Origin: Lachnospiraceae bacterium
GTDB taxonomy: Bacteria > Bacillota > Clostridia > Lachnospirales > Lachnospiraceae
Reading direction: 5' to 3'
DNA length: 64,000 bases
NCBI GenBank assembly: GCA_015057405.1
Contig: SVEK01000007.1
Coordinates: forward strand, 1-64,000
The notes under the pieces were generated by a model that did not search any database, had not been told where the DNA came from, and saw only the letters and a list, made by a program, of their open reading frames with translations. This document shows positions 1 to 8,495 of the stretch, one piece after another (position 1 is the first letter of the stretch; every line of letters starts with the position of its first letter). Made by a program: the position numbers and the translations under genes.

Positions 1-110
1 GAACGCCATCTACATAATCACCATTATATAGATCTAAAGCAAATCCTTAACTAAATTCGTGTTAAATTTTCAAGGTACAAACAAAAATCAGATATTTATA
101 AATGTGTCTT

Positions 111-140
111 TTGACACCCTAACCCTATTTTGTATATAAT
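111..140 (+). promoter_or_regulatory. Orphan sigma-A type promoter in the gene-free left end
   Basis: TTGACA (111-116) and TATAAT (135-140) are both perfect consensus hexamers, separated by 18 bases, reading rightward. No gene on this strand follows for tens of kilobases; the next annotated genes here run the other way. The rest of 1-426 is AT-rich and shows no coding region, RNA gene or clear terminator that I can recognise. The promoter may drive a small or antisense RNA across the partition-gene remnants, or be a relic of the mobile element. Chance occurrence in AT-rich DNA cannot be excluded. Confidence 0.4.
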
Positions 141-426
141 GCACATAACATTAATCAAATTTACCACAATAGGCTTCTTATTGAATTGTATAGTGGTACC
201 GGTTTTTGAAACATTCATACTCTCTTGTTTTTTGTACAAAATTCATATATAACAATCTATCACAGACTTATCGATTACTGATTTAAATATCAATACCTAT
301 TTCAATTTGTCTTTTGTTTTGTGTTAAACTTATTCTGCTTCCTACAACTTGGAAGGCTTGTAACTAAAGTCCTCTATGAATTAATTCAAGTACACGTCAC
401 AGACAAGAGAATAAACTCAACAATAA

Positions 427-654
427 TCATTTATTTTTCAAAGACCCAATGAGGGCACCGATTATTGCTACCCATGTTTTAACATTGCGTAGAGAGATAA
501 TTCCAGTTCTTTTCGTAGAAAAATTAATATCAAGAGGCAAAAAGACCCCAGAGGGGCATACCTTGCCATATAGGGTCCATATGGCACATAATACACCAAA
601 CATGTCATTGTATGACTGCAATTTAATCTTTTCACCTAAGTTTCTCTTACTCAT
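427..654 (-). pseudogene. Truncated ParB-like partition protein remnant
   Basis: The first ~20 codons (NLGEKIKLQSYNDMFG) match the way plasmid and ICE ParB proteins of Firmicutes begin, and the start overlaps the end of the upstream parA by 8 bases, the usual parA-parB coupling. After that the reading frame no longer resembles ParB: no ParB/Srx nuclease-like core, no HTH, and the product is only 75 aa against the usual 250-300. The tail (TKRTGIISLRNVKTWVAIIG) ends in a hydrophobic stretch of unknown origin. The likely history is a deletion that joined the parB 5' end to unrelated DNA. It is not expected to work in partition. An intact small protein of unknown role remains possible. Confidence 0.5.
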
Positions 655-1431
655 GACTGATAACCTCCTTTGTTAACTCTTCATAGGCAATAGCAACTTT
701 ACCCTTAGCATCATGCTTATAAATACTTACCCCTTCTGCCAGAGTCTCTGCAGCTCTTACGGACATTGGAATCACATTTTCAAAGATATGAATGCTACTT
801 CCATATACCTGATATAGAACTTCTGTAATCTCATTAGCATAATTGGTTCTATAATCCACCATCGTAAGTAAAATGCCCATAATATGAAGCTTCGGATTCA
901 TCTTTCTCTTCACTCTGCTGATTGTCTTAAGAAGCTGTTCCAATCCCTTTATAGGAAAATAAGCCGCCTGGACTGGAATAATAATCTCATCTGCAGAAAC
1001 AAGAGCATTTAATGTGAGCTGACCTAAGTTAGGCGAACAATCAACAATAATATAATCGTACTTGTTACCAAGCATATCGATATACTCCTTTAACACAGTC
1101 TCACTGCTCATAATGCCTACAAGTGATGTCTCTACTCCGGATAATTCAATATTTGCCGGCATAAAATCAATGCCTTCCTCGTGATGTAAGATGCCAGAAG
1201 TCAAATCAAATGGTTCCTCATTTAAAACCCAGTCCATAATCTGAGCTAGTGTTATATCCAAACTGTCAGGCTCCTGATATCCTAAAGCTTCTGTAAGAGA
1301 TCCCTGAGGATCATTATCAATCACTAATACTTTTTCTTGCCTGCTCTTGCAAGGCCAATGCCAAGATTTACTGTTGTGGTGGTCTTGGCTACACCACCTT
1401 TCTGATTCGCACAAATTATTACTTTACTCAT
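647..1431 (-). pseudogene. ParA-family partition ATPase with a -1 frameshift
   Basis: Translation from ATG at 1431, behind an AAGGAG site, gives a canonical ParA start with a deviant Walker A motif (KGGVAKTTT, residues 11-19). The frame stops at a TAG about 37 codons in, just after an A-run near 1332-1337. Moving one base restores ParA sequence to the end: [10 protein letters not shown] (Walker A'), YDYIIVDCSPNLG (Walker B) and IIPVQAAYFPIKG. The intact protein would be about 260 aa, normal for Soj/ParA. Such ATPases bind DNA non-specifically and segregate plasmids or excised elements with ParB. Here parB is also broken, so decay is the simplest explanation. A sequencing error or programmed slippage at the A-run (GAAAAAG) are alternatives. 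Confidence 0.8.
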
Positions 1432-1446
1432 ATGGTTTTATCTCCT

Positions 1447-1620
1447 TTACTTGTTTTCTTCTGCTTTATTGATTGCTAGATATTTTCTAAAATACTTATT
1501 AGTTCCTTTGTTTCCGAATGCCTCAGACGATTCTGTGATTCTAATCTCAGGACATTCTGATAATTGTTTCTCCATCCATTCCATATCTTCTTTGGTTCCT
1601 TGCAATCTCACTTTGATCAT
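1447..1620 (-). CDS. DUF3970-like small protein of mobile elements
   Basis: A 57-aa product beginning MIKVRLQGTKEDMEWM, which resembles the DUF3970 family, small proteins of unknown function often found beside ParA in plasmids and integrative elements. The start at 1620 is chosen because a near-perfect site (GGAGGTGGAGAG) lies directly before the ATG and the family starts there. An in-frame ATG at 1689, also with a good site, would add 23 residues. The protein is mixed alpha/beta in character, basic at the end, with no signal peptide or membrane segment. It ends 15 bases before the parA start, so both probably share one transcript. Family assignment is from memory of the motif. Confidence 0.55.
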   Translation of the reverse strand: MIKVRLQGTKEDMEWMEKQLSECPEIRITESSEAFGNKGTNKYFRKYLAINKAEENK

Positions 1621-1743
1621 CTCTCCACCTCCAGGGTCTCTCAGTGAAATGTTCACCATATGAGCTGCACTTAACGCTGTGTTGATCATGTTTCTTCCAC
1701 TCCTTTCGTAAAAAGTCTGTTTGTTTACCACATCGCAAAATAC

Positions 1744-1788
1744 GAAAAAAAGGACCCTTCCTCAGATTAAAATCTGAAGAAAAGTCCT
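1744..1788 (-). terminator. Rho-independent terminator downstream of lysS
   Basis: Reading leftward, an interrupted inverted repeat (AGGACT with AGTCCT arms and an inner CAGATT/AATCTG stem) is followed by seven T residues. It sits about 120 bp past the lysS stop, between lysS and the DUF3970-like gene. Confidence 0.7.
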
Positions 1789-1833
1789 CATTTTTCATGA
1801 AATATCAATCTATAGTTTTTAAAGCTATTCGTC

Positions 1834-1870
1834 AGTAGTAAGCATTGTAGTAAACGTATTTTTTACGTTT
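1834..1870. other. Direct and inverted repeats at the lysS 3' flank, possible element end
   Basis: Two direct repeats (AGTAGTAA at 1834-1841 and TGTAGTAA at 1846-1853) are followed by a perfect 7-bp inverted repeat (AAACGTA/TACGTTT, 1852-1870) and then the lysS stop codon at 1906. Short AGTAGTAA-type repeats near an att core are typical of tyrosine-recombinase elements in Firmicutes. Together with the partition-gene remnants to the left, this suggests an old insertion beside lysS. No integrase gene is in the window, so this is inference. Confidence 0.3.
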
Positions 1871-1905
1871 TCAAACACCCCGAAACCCTTGATTTTACTG
1901 CATTC

Positions 1906-3411
1906 TTACTTGTCGATGCTCTTCATCGTCGGGAACAACAACACATCCCTTATCGCCTGTGAATCTGTAAGCAACATACACATTCTGTCGATACCATATC
2001 CGATACCGCCTGTTGGTGGCATACCGATCTCAAGTGCATTAAGGAAGTCTTCGTCTGTGTGGTTAGCTTCTTCATCTCCGGCAGCGAACATTTCTTCCTG
2101 AGCTTTGAATCGTTCTCTCTGGTCGATTGGGTCGTTAAGCTCGGAGTATGCGTTAGCCATCTCCCATCCGTTCATGAAAAACTCAAAACGTTCAACATAG
2201 TCCGGATTGTCAGGCTTTTTCTTAGTAAGCGGAGATATCTCAATAGGATGATCCATAACAAAAGTAGGCTGAATAAGGTGCTCCTCCACGTACTCTTCAA
2301 AGAAGAGATTAAGAATATCACCTTTCTTGTGTCTGTCTTCATATTCAACATGATGTTCGTCTGCAACTTTTCTCGCTTCCTCGAGTGTGTTAATTGTATT
2401 AAAATCAACACCTGAGTACTTCTTGACCGCATCAACCATTGTAATGCGCTCAAAAGGTTTACCAAGGTCCATTGTTACTCCGTTGTATACGATAGTTGTT
2501 GTACCGAGAACTTCCTGGGCAACATGACGATACATGCGCTCTGTAAGATCCATCATTCCATAATAATCAGTATATGCCTGATATAACTCCATAAGCGTGA
2601 ATTCCGGGTTGTGTCTTGTATCTACACCTTCATTACGGAATACACGACCTATCTCATATACACGTTCAAGACCACCTACAATAAGTCTCTTAAGGTATAA
2701 CTCAAGAGATATTCTAAGCTTAAAATCCTCGTCAAGTGCGTTAGAATGTGTGACAAATGGTCTTGCAGCCGCACCACCGGCATTGGACACAAGCATAGGA
2801 GTTTCTACTTCTATGAATCCCTGTGAATCAAGGAACTGTCTGATACAACTGATAATCTTGGAACGTTTAACAAATGTATCCTTAACCTCAGGATTCATGA
2901 TAAGATCTACATATCTCTGACGATATCTCATATCCGTATCAGTGAGACCATGGAACTTCTCCGGAAGAATCTGAAGACTCTTAGCAAGAAGGGTAATTTC
3001 ATGAGCCTTAACAGATACCTCTCCTGCCTGAGTAGTAAATACAACACCTTTTATTCCGACAATATCGCCTATATCAAACTTCTTAAATGCTTTATATTCA
3101 TCTTCTCCGAGTACATCACGCTGAACATAAGACTGGATTCTGCCTTCTTTGTCTGCAATATGACAAAATGATGCCTTACCCATTACACGCTTTGACATAA
3201 GACGTCCTGCAATAATAACTTCCTTGTCTTCGTACTCTGCATAATTATCTTTAATAACCGTTGAGTGGATTGCACCTTCGTATTTGGTAATAACAAATGG
3301 ATCCTTTCCACTTGTCTGTAAATCCTCGAGTTTATCACGACGAACCTTCAGAAGCTCACTTAAGCCCTGAGTATTCTGTCCCTTTTTTGATTCCTTGTTC
3401 TGATCTGACAC
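1906..3411 (-). CDS. lysS: Lysyl-tRNA synthetase, class II
   Basis: It charges tRNA-Lys with lysine in the cytoplasm. The 501-residue product has an N-terminal OB-fold anticodon-binding domain (about residues 55-155), then the class II catalytic core with motif 2 (RVYEIGRVFRNEG and HNPEFT) and motif 3 (GIGYGIDRMCML near the C-terminus). Length is normal for bacterial LysS. There is no ATG at the beginning. GTG at 3411 is chosen because AAAGGA lies about 10 bases upstream; a TTG at 3429 would add six residues. It lies 45 bp downstream of greA with no terminator between, so both are probably transcribed from the promoter at 4024-4052. It ends in a strong terminator. Confidence 0.97.
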   Translation of the reverse strand: MSDQNKESKKGQNTQGLSELLKVRRDKLEDLQTSGKDPFVITKYEGAIHSTVIKDNYAEYEDKEVIIAGRLMSKRVMGKASFCHIADKEGRIQSYVQRDVLGEDEYKAFKKFDIGDIVGIKGVVFTTQAGEVSVKAHEITLLAKSLQILPEKFHGLTDTDMRYRQRYVDLIMNPEVKDTFVKRSKIISCIRQFLDSQGFIEVETPMLVSNAGGAAARPFVTHSNALDEDFKLRISLELYLKRLIVGGLERVYEIGRVFRNEGVDTRHNPEFTLMELYQAYTDYYGMMDLTERMYRHVAQEVLGTTTIVYNGVTMDLGKPFERITMVDAVKKYSGVDFNTINTLEEARKVADEHHVEYEDRHKKGDILNLFFEEYVEEHLIQPTFVMDHPIEISPLTKKKPDNPDYVERFEFFMNGWEMANAYSELNDPIDQRERFKAQEEMFAAGDEEANHTDEDFLNALEIGMPPTGGIGYGIDRMCMLLTDSQAIRDVLLFPTMKSIDK

Positions 3412-3456
3412 AACAATCTTTCCTTTCAATCTGGTAGTAATTCATAATATATGTTA

Positions 3457-3939
3457 TTAGTTAGATTTTTTAATATCTATAATCTCATATTTGATAACTC
3501 CAACAGGAGACTCAACATCAACAACCTCACCTATTTTACGTCCAATAAGAGCCTTTCCAACAGGTGATTCATTAGATATTTTGCCTTTAAGAGAGTTAGC
3601 TTCTGTAGAACCAACAAGCTTGTATTCCACTTCATCGCCATCCTCTAAATCCTTAATAATTACGCGGCATCCTATATTGATAGTGCTTGCGTCAACTTCT
3701 TCTTCAACTACAACTTCCGCATTTTTAAGGATACTCTCTAATTCTTCAATACGAGCCTCAATTCCTGCCTGTTCTTCCTTGGCTGCATCATATTCCGCAT
3801 TCTCAGACAGGTCTCCCTGTTCACGGGCTTCCTTAATCTTGCCGGCAACTTCTTTTCTTCTTACAACCTTAAGTTCATGCAATTCTTCCTCTAAAGCTTT
3901 CAAACCTTCGTAAGTTAAGATTTTTTTATTATCTGCCAT
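3457..3939 (-). CDS. greA: Transcription elongation factor GreA
   Basis: It binds the RNA polymerase secondary channel and stimulates cleavage of backtracked transcripts. The 160-aa product shows the N-terminal antiparallel coiled coil with the acidic tip region (LSENAEYDAAKEEQ, residues about 45-60) and the C-terminal FKBP-like domain (VGKALIGRKIGEVVDV). The start at 3939 (MADNKK) follows GGAGGG at good spacing; an upstream in-frame ATG at 3954 lacks a site. greA-lysS is a recurrent gene pair in Clostridia. A consensus promoter lies 85-113 bases upstream. Confidence 0.97.
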   Translation of the reverse strand: MADNKKILTYEGLKALEEELHELKVVRRKEVAGKIKEAREQGDLSENAEYDAAKEEQAGIEARIEELESILKNAEVVVEEEVDASTINIGCRVIIKDLEDGDEVEYKLVGSTEANSLKGKISNESPVGKALIGRKIGEVVDVESPVGVIKYEIIDIKKSN

Positions 3940-4023
3940 AATATAACCCTCCATGTCTGTCAGGGAATACCGTAAAACAAGATTCGCCCGGTTCCGGTTA
4001 CCCCATTAAATTCACATTCATGT

Positions 4024-4052
4024 ATTATATCCTATACAATTACCATTGTCAA
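4024..4052 (-). promoter_or_regulatory. Sigma-A promoter of greA-lysS
   Basis: Reading leftward, TTGACA (4052-4047) and TATAAT (4029-4024) are both perfect and 17 bases apart, upstream of greA. Confidence 0.85.
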
Positions 4053-4125
4053 ACATTACCTTATACATGTACTACGCACTGCCCCATATCATCACACACC
4101 AACAGTGTTTTTTCATAATCAATAC

Positions 4126-4602
4126 TTATTGCTCCATATTTCTTATTATGATTATATGAAATAAAGCCGTTTTATAAAGTAACATAATGTTAGCGTCAAT
4201 AAAACAATACCTGTTCACTACGAATACAACACTTTTATATCCAAGACTTATTATCACCGTTGCTATTCCGATAAGAGAAATGAACTCATATACAGGACAA
4301 AACCAAAGAAGTCCTATTGTTATGATACTTGCAAGCAATACCCATATATATTGTCTCGTAATACGTATACTAAGTTCTATTGCACTCAGAAGACGTTCTA
4401 ACATTCCATGTAACAGATAAATGTCTTTTTCTTTCAACTGGTTATATATATCAACAAATATTATTTCATTTTGTTTTGAAGATTCATTTCCGGCGTCTTT
4501 TTGACTTATTGAATTCACATACAGACTGTAATACGCAAAATACTTGTCATATTTTTGCTCTCCAAGCTCTTTACATAATAATTTACCAAATACACTAAGC
4601 AT
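4126..4602 (-). CDS. Unknown small membrane protein
   Basis: A 158-aa product that I do not recognise. The first ~85 residues are mixed and soluble-looking. They are followed by two adjacent hydrophobic segments (about residues 88-105 and 108-130: IWVLLASIITIGLLWF and ISLIGIATVIISLGY) and a further weakly hydrophobic stretch near the C-terminus. This suggests a cytoplasmic N-terminal domain anchored by a membrane hairpin. The start follows GGAGGTCTGA, a strong site. The gene stands alone between galM and the greA promoter. No catalytic motif is visible, and its function cannot be given from sequence. Confidence 0.7.
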   Translation of the reverse strand: MLSVFGKLLCKELGEQKYDKYFAYYSLYVNSISQKDAGNESSKQNEIIFVDIYNQLKEKDIYLLHGMLERLLSAIELSIRITRQYIWVLLASIITIGLLWFCPVYEFISLIGIATVIISLGYKSVVFVVNRYCFIDANIMLLYKTALFHIIIIRNMEQ

Positions 4603-4661
4603 TCAGACCTCCAAGTATTATCACCTATAATAATGTATTCCGCCATACATGTAACAGTGAC

Positions 4662-4703
4662 AAAGTAAAAGGATACTACACATTATTCAACATGTAGTAT
4701 CCT
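4662..4703 (-). terminator. Terminator between the 158-aa membrane protein and galM
   Basis: A perfect 11-bp inverted repeat (AGGATACTACA / TGTAGTATCCT, 4670-4703) with a 12-base loop is followed leftward by TTTTACTTT. It lies just downstream of galM. Confidence 0.75.
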
Positions 4704-4795
4704 CATTATATTATTACACTTGAGATATAATTTATTCGTGATAATTCAAAGAGCAATTCTCTCCAAAATCAGACTTGTCACATTTTTCCACGTGC

Positions 4796-5851
4796 TTAAT
4801 TAGCGCCAAACTTATACATAGTTACCGAATGGAAATTCTCGCCTGCCTTAAGCACACATGATGGGAATGACTCAATATTACATGAGTTAGGGAAATACTG
4901 TGTTTCAAAACACATACCATCGCGTACTGTATAGGCATGACCATTCTTTCCGTTAGACGCATTGCTTATGCAGTTTCCTGAGTAGAACTGTACACCCGGG
5001 AGATCAGTATATATATCCATGTATCTTCCGCTTGTTCCGGTAACAGTTCCAATCTTTCCGTATACACCGGCACCTTTGTCAAGAACAAAGTTATGGTCGT
5101 ATCCCTGTCCAAACTTAAGAGGTTCGTAATCAGCATCAATCTCATCACCTACACGCTTGGCACTTGTAAAATCAAGTGGTGTTCCGGCAACAGGAAGAAT
5201 CTCGCCTGTCGGAATAAGATCTTTGGATGTAGGAGTAAAGTTAGATGCATCAAGCTGTACTGTATGGTCGATAATCGAACCGCTTCCCTCACCATCAAGA
5301 TTAAAATATGAGTGATTGGTAAAGTTAACTATTGTATCCTTATCTGATTTTGCATCGTATACCATGAAAAGTTCGTTGTCGTCTGTCAGCTTGTAAGTAA
5401 TTGTCATATCAAGTGTTCCCGGATATCCCTGCTCCATATCAGCACTTGTTCTTGTAAATGTTACAGCAGTATAACTTTCCCCTTCCTCAACAGCAGCATC
5501 GTACATTACTTTGTGGTATCCCGGAGTTCCGCCGTGGAGGTTATTGTTACCATCATTTTTCTCAAGTTCATATGTTGTTCCGTTAAGGCTAAATGAAGCT
5601 CCCCCAATTCTGTTTCCGTGTCTTCCTATAAATGCTCCGAAGAAAGGTGCATTAACTTCGTACTCAGCCACATCATCGAATCCAAGAACAACGTCAGCCA
5701 TTTCACCTTTAGCGTCTGCAGTAATAACACTTACCACATTTGCACCGTAATCAATACATGACACTATCATTCCATTTTTGTTCTCTAAAGTGTACAAAGT
5801 AACCTTTGCACCATCTTTTGTTACCCCAAAATCTTTTTGTGTTATACCCAT
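4796..5851 (-). CDS. galM: Aldose 1-epimerase (galactose mutarotase)
   Basis: It interconverts alpha and beta anomers of galactose or glucose in the cytoplasm, feeding the Leloir pathway. The 351-aa protein has the galactose-binding beta-sandwich motifs of the family: GRHGNRIGG (about 75-83), the substrate-contacting NLHGG (about 103), the catalytic His region FTNHSYFNLDG (about 177-187) and the catalytic Glu in FETQYFPNS (about 312). Length is typical. No other galactose genes are adjacent. It appears to be a single-gene transcript, with a terminator downstream and aspS ending 117 bp upstream. Confidence 0.95.
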   Translation of the reverse strand: MGITQKDFGVTKDGAKVTLYTLENKNGMIVSCIDYGANVVSVITADAKGEMADVVLGFDDVAEYEVNAPFFGAFIGRHGNRIGGASFSLNGTTYELEKNDGNNNLHGGTPGYHKVMYDAAVEEGESYTAVTFTRTSADMEQGYPGTLDMTITYKLTDDNELFMVYDAKSDKDTIVNFTNHSYFNLDGEGSGSIIDHTVQLDASNFTPTSKDLIPTGEILPVAGTPLDFTSAKRVGDEIDADYEPLKFGQGYDHNFVLDKGAGVYGKIGTVTGTSGRYMDIYTDLPGVQFYSGNCISNASNGKNGHAYTVRDGMCFETQYFPNSCNIESFPSCVLKAGENFHSVTMYKFGAN

Positions 5852-5967
5852 TACTTAATACCATCCTTCCATATTATTTCACATTAATTAGTTCTATATA
5901 TAATTTGTACTTCTGTAACAACTCTCATATTATAATTATAACATTTTACAGAGTATATCTTTTGTCC

Positions 5968-7764
5968 CTACTGCTCTTCCTCAACTTTTTTAATGTCAAT
6001 ATTCAATTCTTCCAGCTGAATATCATCAACAACGTTAGGCGCATCACTCATTAAGCAGGAAGCATCTTTAACCTTAGGGAATGCGATAACTTCACGAATA
6101 CTGTCTTCCTTTGCCATAAGCATAATAAGTCTGTCAAATCCGTACGCAAGTCCTGCGTGCGGTGGTACACCGTATTTAAATGCAGTAAGTAAAAATCCGA
6201 ATCTGTCATATGCCTGTTCCGTTGTAAAACCAAGCTTTTCAAACATTTTTTCCTGAATATCATCCTGATGAATACGAACAGAACCACCACCAATTTCTGT
6301 TCCGTTAAGAATAATATCATATGCTTTAGCACGTACTTTTCCAGGGTCTGAATCCAACATATGAATATCTTCATCCATAGGCATAGTGAACGGATGGTGC
6401 ATTGCAACGTATCTGTTCTGTTCCTCTGACCACTCAAAAAGCGGGAACTCTGTAACCCAGAGGAATTTGTATACATTTTTATCAAGCAATTCAAGTTGTC
6501 TTGCAAGCTCTAATCTCAAATTACCGAGAACATCAAAAACAACCTTGTCCTTATCTGCGGCAAATAACAGGAGGTCTCCCTTTTCACCTTCCATGGCATT
6601 AATAAGCGCCTGCATCTCATCTTCAGTCATAAACTTTGCAAATGAAGACTTAATAGTTCCGTCTTCCTGAATCTGAATATAAGCAAGACCTTTAGCACCA
6701 AAATCTTTTGCGAATGCTGTCAAGGCATCAATCTTCTTACGCGGCATATTGCCTTGTCCTTTGGCATTGATACCACGAACACTTCCGCCCTGTTCTATAG
6801 CACCGGTAAACACACCAAATTCACAGCCTTTTACAACATCGGTAACATTCTTTAATTCCATCCCAAATCTAGTATCAGGCTTGTCCGAACCAAAACGATC
6901 CATCGCTTCAGCATACGTCATCCTTTGAATAGGAAGTTGCACATCAACTCCAATGGTTTCCTTAAACATTTTCTGCAAAAGTCTTTCATTTACATCTATT
7001 ACATCATCTACATCAACAAACGAAAGCTCCATGTCAATCTGGGTAAACTCCGGCTGACGGTCAGCACGAAGGTCCTCGTCCCTGAAACATTTTGCAATCT
7101 GGAAATACCTGTCATAACCTGACACCATAAGAAGCTGCTTAAATAACTGTGGTGACTGAGGCAATGCGTAAAATGTTCCCGGATGTACACGGCTTGGCAC
7201 AAGATAATCTCTTGCTCCTTCCGGCGTACTCTTATTAAGTAAAGGAGTTTCAATTTCTAAAAATCCTTCATCTGCAAGAAACTGTCTTGTAAGTGTTGCA
7301 ACCTTACTTCTCATAATGAGATTTTTCTGGATATCAGGTCTTCTAAGATCAAGATAACGATATTTTAATCTGAGTTCCTCTTTAGTTTTGCTATTCTCCT
7401 CTATCGGGAACGGCGGAGTATCTGATTCTGAAAGAATTCGTATATCGTTAGCCCTAATCTCTATCTCACCTGTTGCAAGGTTAGAGTTGACTGCACCTTC
7501 ACGCTTTGTAACAACACCTGTTACAGCCACTACAAATTCGCTCCTGAGTTTTTCAGCCTTAGCAAATCCTTCCTCGCTTATATCCTTTCCTTCAAATATA
7601 ATCTGCAATAAACCACTTCGGTCACGAAGATCTACAAAAATAATTCCGCCTTTATTTCGATTCTTCTGAACCCATCCCATTACAGTTACCGTCTCTCCGA
7701 CATTTTTAACTGATAATTCTGCACATCTGTGTGTTCTGTGCAATCCCTTCATTGATTCTGCCAT
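5968..7764 (-). CDS. aspS: Aspartyl-tRNA synthetase, bacterial type
   Basis: It attaches aspartate to tRNA-Asp. The 598-aa length and the GAD insertion domain (about residues 290-420) mark it as the bacterial form. Visible motifs are the N-terminal OB fold (GWVQKNRNKGGIIFVDLRDR), class II motif 2 (FRDEDLRADRQPEFTQID) and motif 3 (GLAYGFDRLIMLM). The start follows AAAGGATG at a suitable distance. Whether the enzyme discriminates or also charges tRNA-Asn cannot be read here. It lies 49 bp downstream of the HD-GYP-like gene and probably belongs to the same transcript as hemZ and its neighbours. Confidence 0.97.
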   Translation of the reverse strand: MAESMKGLHRTHRCAELSVKNVGETVTVMGWVQKNRNKGGIIFVDLRDRSGLLQIIFEGKDISEEGFAKAEKLRSEFVVAVTGVVTKREGAVNSNLATGEIEIRANDIRILSESDTPPFPIEENSKTKEELRLKYRYLDLRRPDIQKNLIMRSKVATLTRQFLADEGFLEIETPLLNKSTPEGARDYLVPSRVHPGTFYALPQSPQLFKQLLMVSGYDRYFQIAKCFRDEDLRADRQPEFTQIDMELSFVDVDDVIDVNERLLQKMFKETIGVDVQLPIQRMTYAEAMDRFGSDKPDTRFGMELKNVTDVVKGCEFGVFTGAIEQGGSVRGINAKGQGNMPRKKIDALTAFAKDFGAKGLAYIQIQEDGTIKSSFAKFMTEDEMQALINAMEGEKGDLLLFAADKDKVVFDVLGNLRLELARQLELLDKNVYKFLWVTEFPLFEWSEEQNRYVAMHHPFTMPMDEDIHMLDSDPGKVRAKAYDIILNGTEIGGGSVRIHQDDIQEKMFEKLGFTTEQAYDRFGFLLTAFKYGVPPHAGLAYGFDRLIMLMAKEDSIREVIAFPKVKDASCLMSDAPNVVDDIQLEELNIDIKKVEEEQ

Positions 7765-7813
7765 TATATAATCATCCTTTCAGTTTATTTTCAAAAAATA
7801 TATTATAGTTTTA

Positions 7814-8491
7814 CTAATTTATTTCATCATTGTCTACTACAACTAATTGATAGTTTTCTCTCAAAAAACTCTCTGCTGCATCGTCTGTTCTCTTCCCGGT
7901 AAGCTTTCTCACCTTTTCATACTCATCCGAATGGATAACCCGCTGAAATGCAAGGAACACTTTTATGTCAAAATGTCTCGCTTCATCAATCATCAGTTCA
8001 ACTGCAACTTTTTCTGAAAAAGCCTTTCTGTAGGAACGGTCCGAGATAAGTGCCGCATACACATCACACACTCTTATTATCCTTGCTCCAAGCGGAATAT
8101 CCGTGCCGGATATATTGTCCGGATATCCGCTTCCATCATAATTTTCGTGGTGATGATAAATCATTGATAATATATCATTATTAAAATCCTTTGCTGATAA
8201 TATATCCCGACTGAATTTCGCATGCATACGAACGTACTTCATTTTCTCGACTACCATCGCTTCAGAGCGTTCTCTGTGCAACTCTTCGCTCAGCTTTAAT
8301 TTACCGATATCGTGCAACATTCCCGCCATAGCTATATCATTGCAAAACTTTTCGTCACACCTCAGCTCTCTTGCCACAAGAATCGCCAATTCGCTTACAA
8401 TCATACCATGACATATTGCTTCCGAAAAGTCCGTTGTAGTCGTATCCATTATTTTTTTTATATCAATATCGTAATTAGTAATATTAGGCAT
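7814..8491 (-). CDS. HD-GYP-like phosphohydrolase domain protein
   Basis: A 225-aa stand-alone HD domain. The metal-binding HD pair is in MLHDIGKLK (H60, D61), and the HD-GYP signature is visible as HHENYDGSGYP (114-124), followed by the conserved D143 (RVCDVYAAL). Proteins of this family usually hydrolyse cyclic di-GMP, but no GGDEF, response-regulator or membrane domain is attached. The C-terminal ~60 residues are unassigned. The start at 8491 follows GAGGTGACAG; an upstream in-frame GTG/ATG region is less likely. It begins 4 bp after hemZ ends, so translation is probably coupled. Substrate and partner are unknown. Confidence 0.85.
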   Translation of the reverse strand: MPNITNYDIDIKKIMDTTTTDFSEAICHGMIVSELAILVARELRCDEKFCNDIAMAGMLHDIGKLKLSEELHRERSEAMVVEKMKYVRMHAKFSRDILSAKDFNNDILSMIYHHHENYDGSGYPDNISGTDIPLGARIIRVCDVYAALISDRSYRKAFSEKVAVELMIDEARHFDIKVFLAFQRVIHSDEYEKVRKLTGKRTDDAAESFLRENYQLVVVDNDEIN

Positions 8492-8495
8492 ACTG

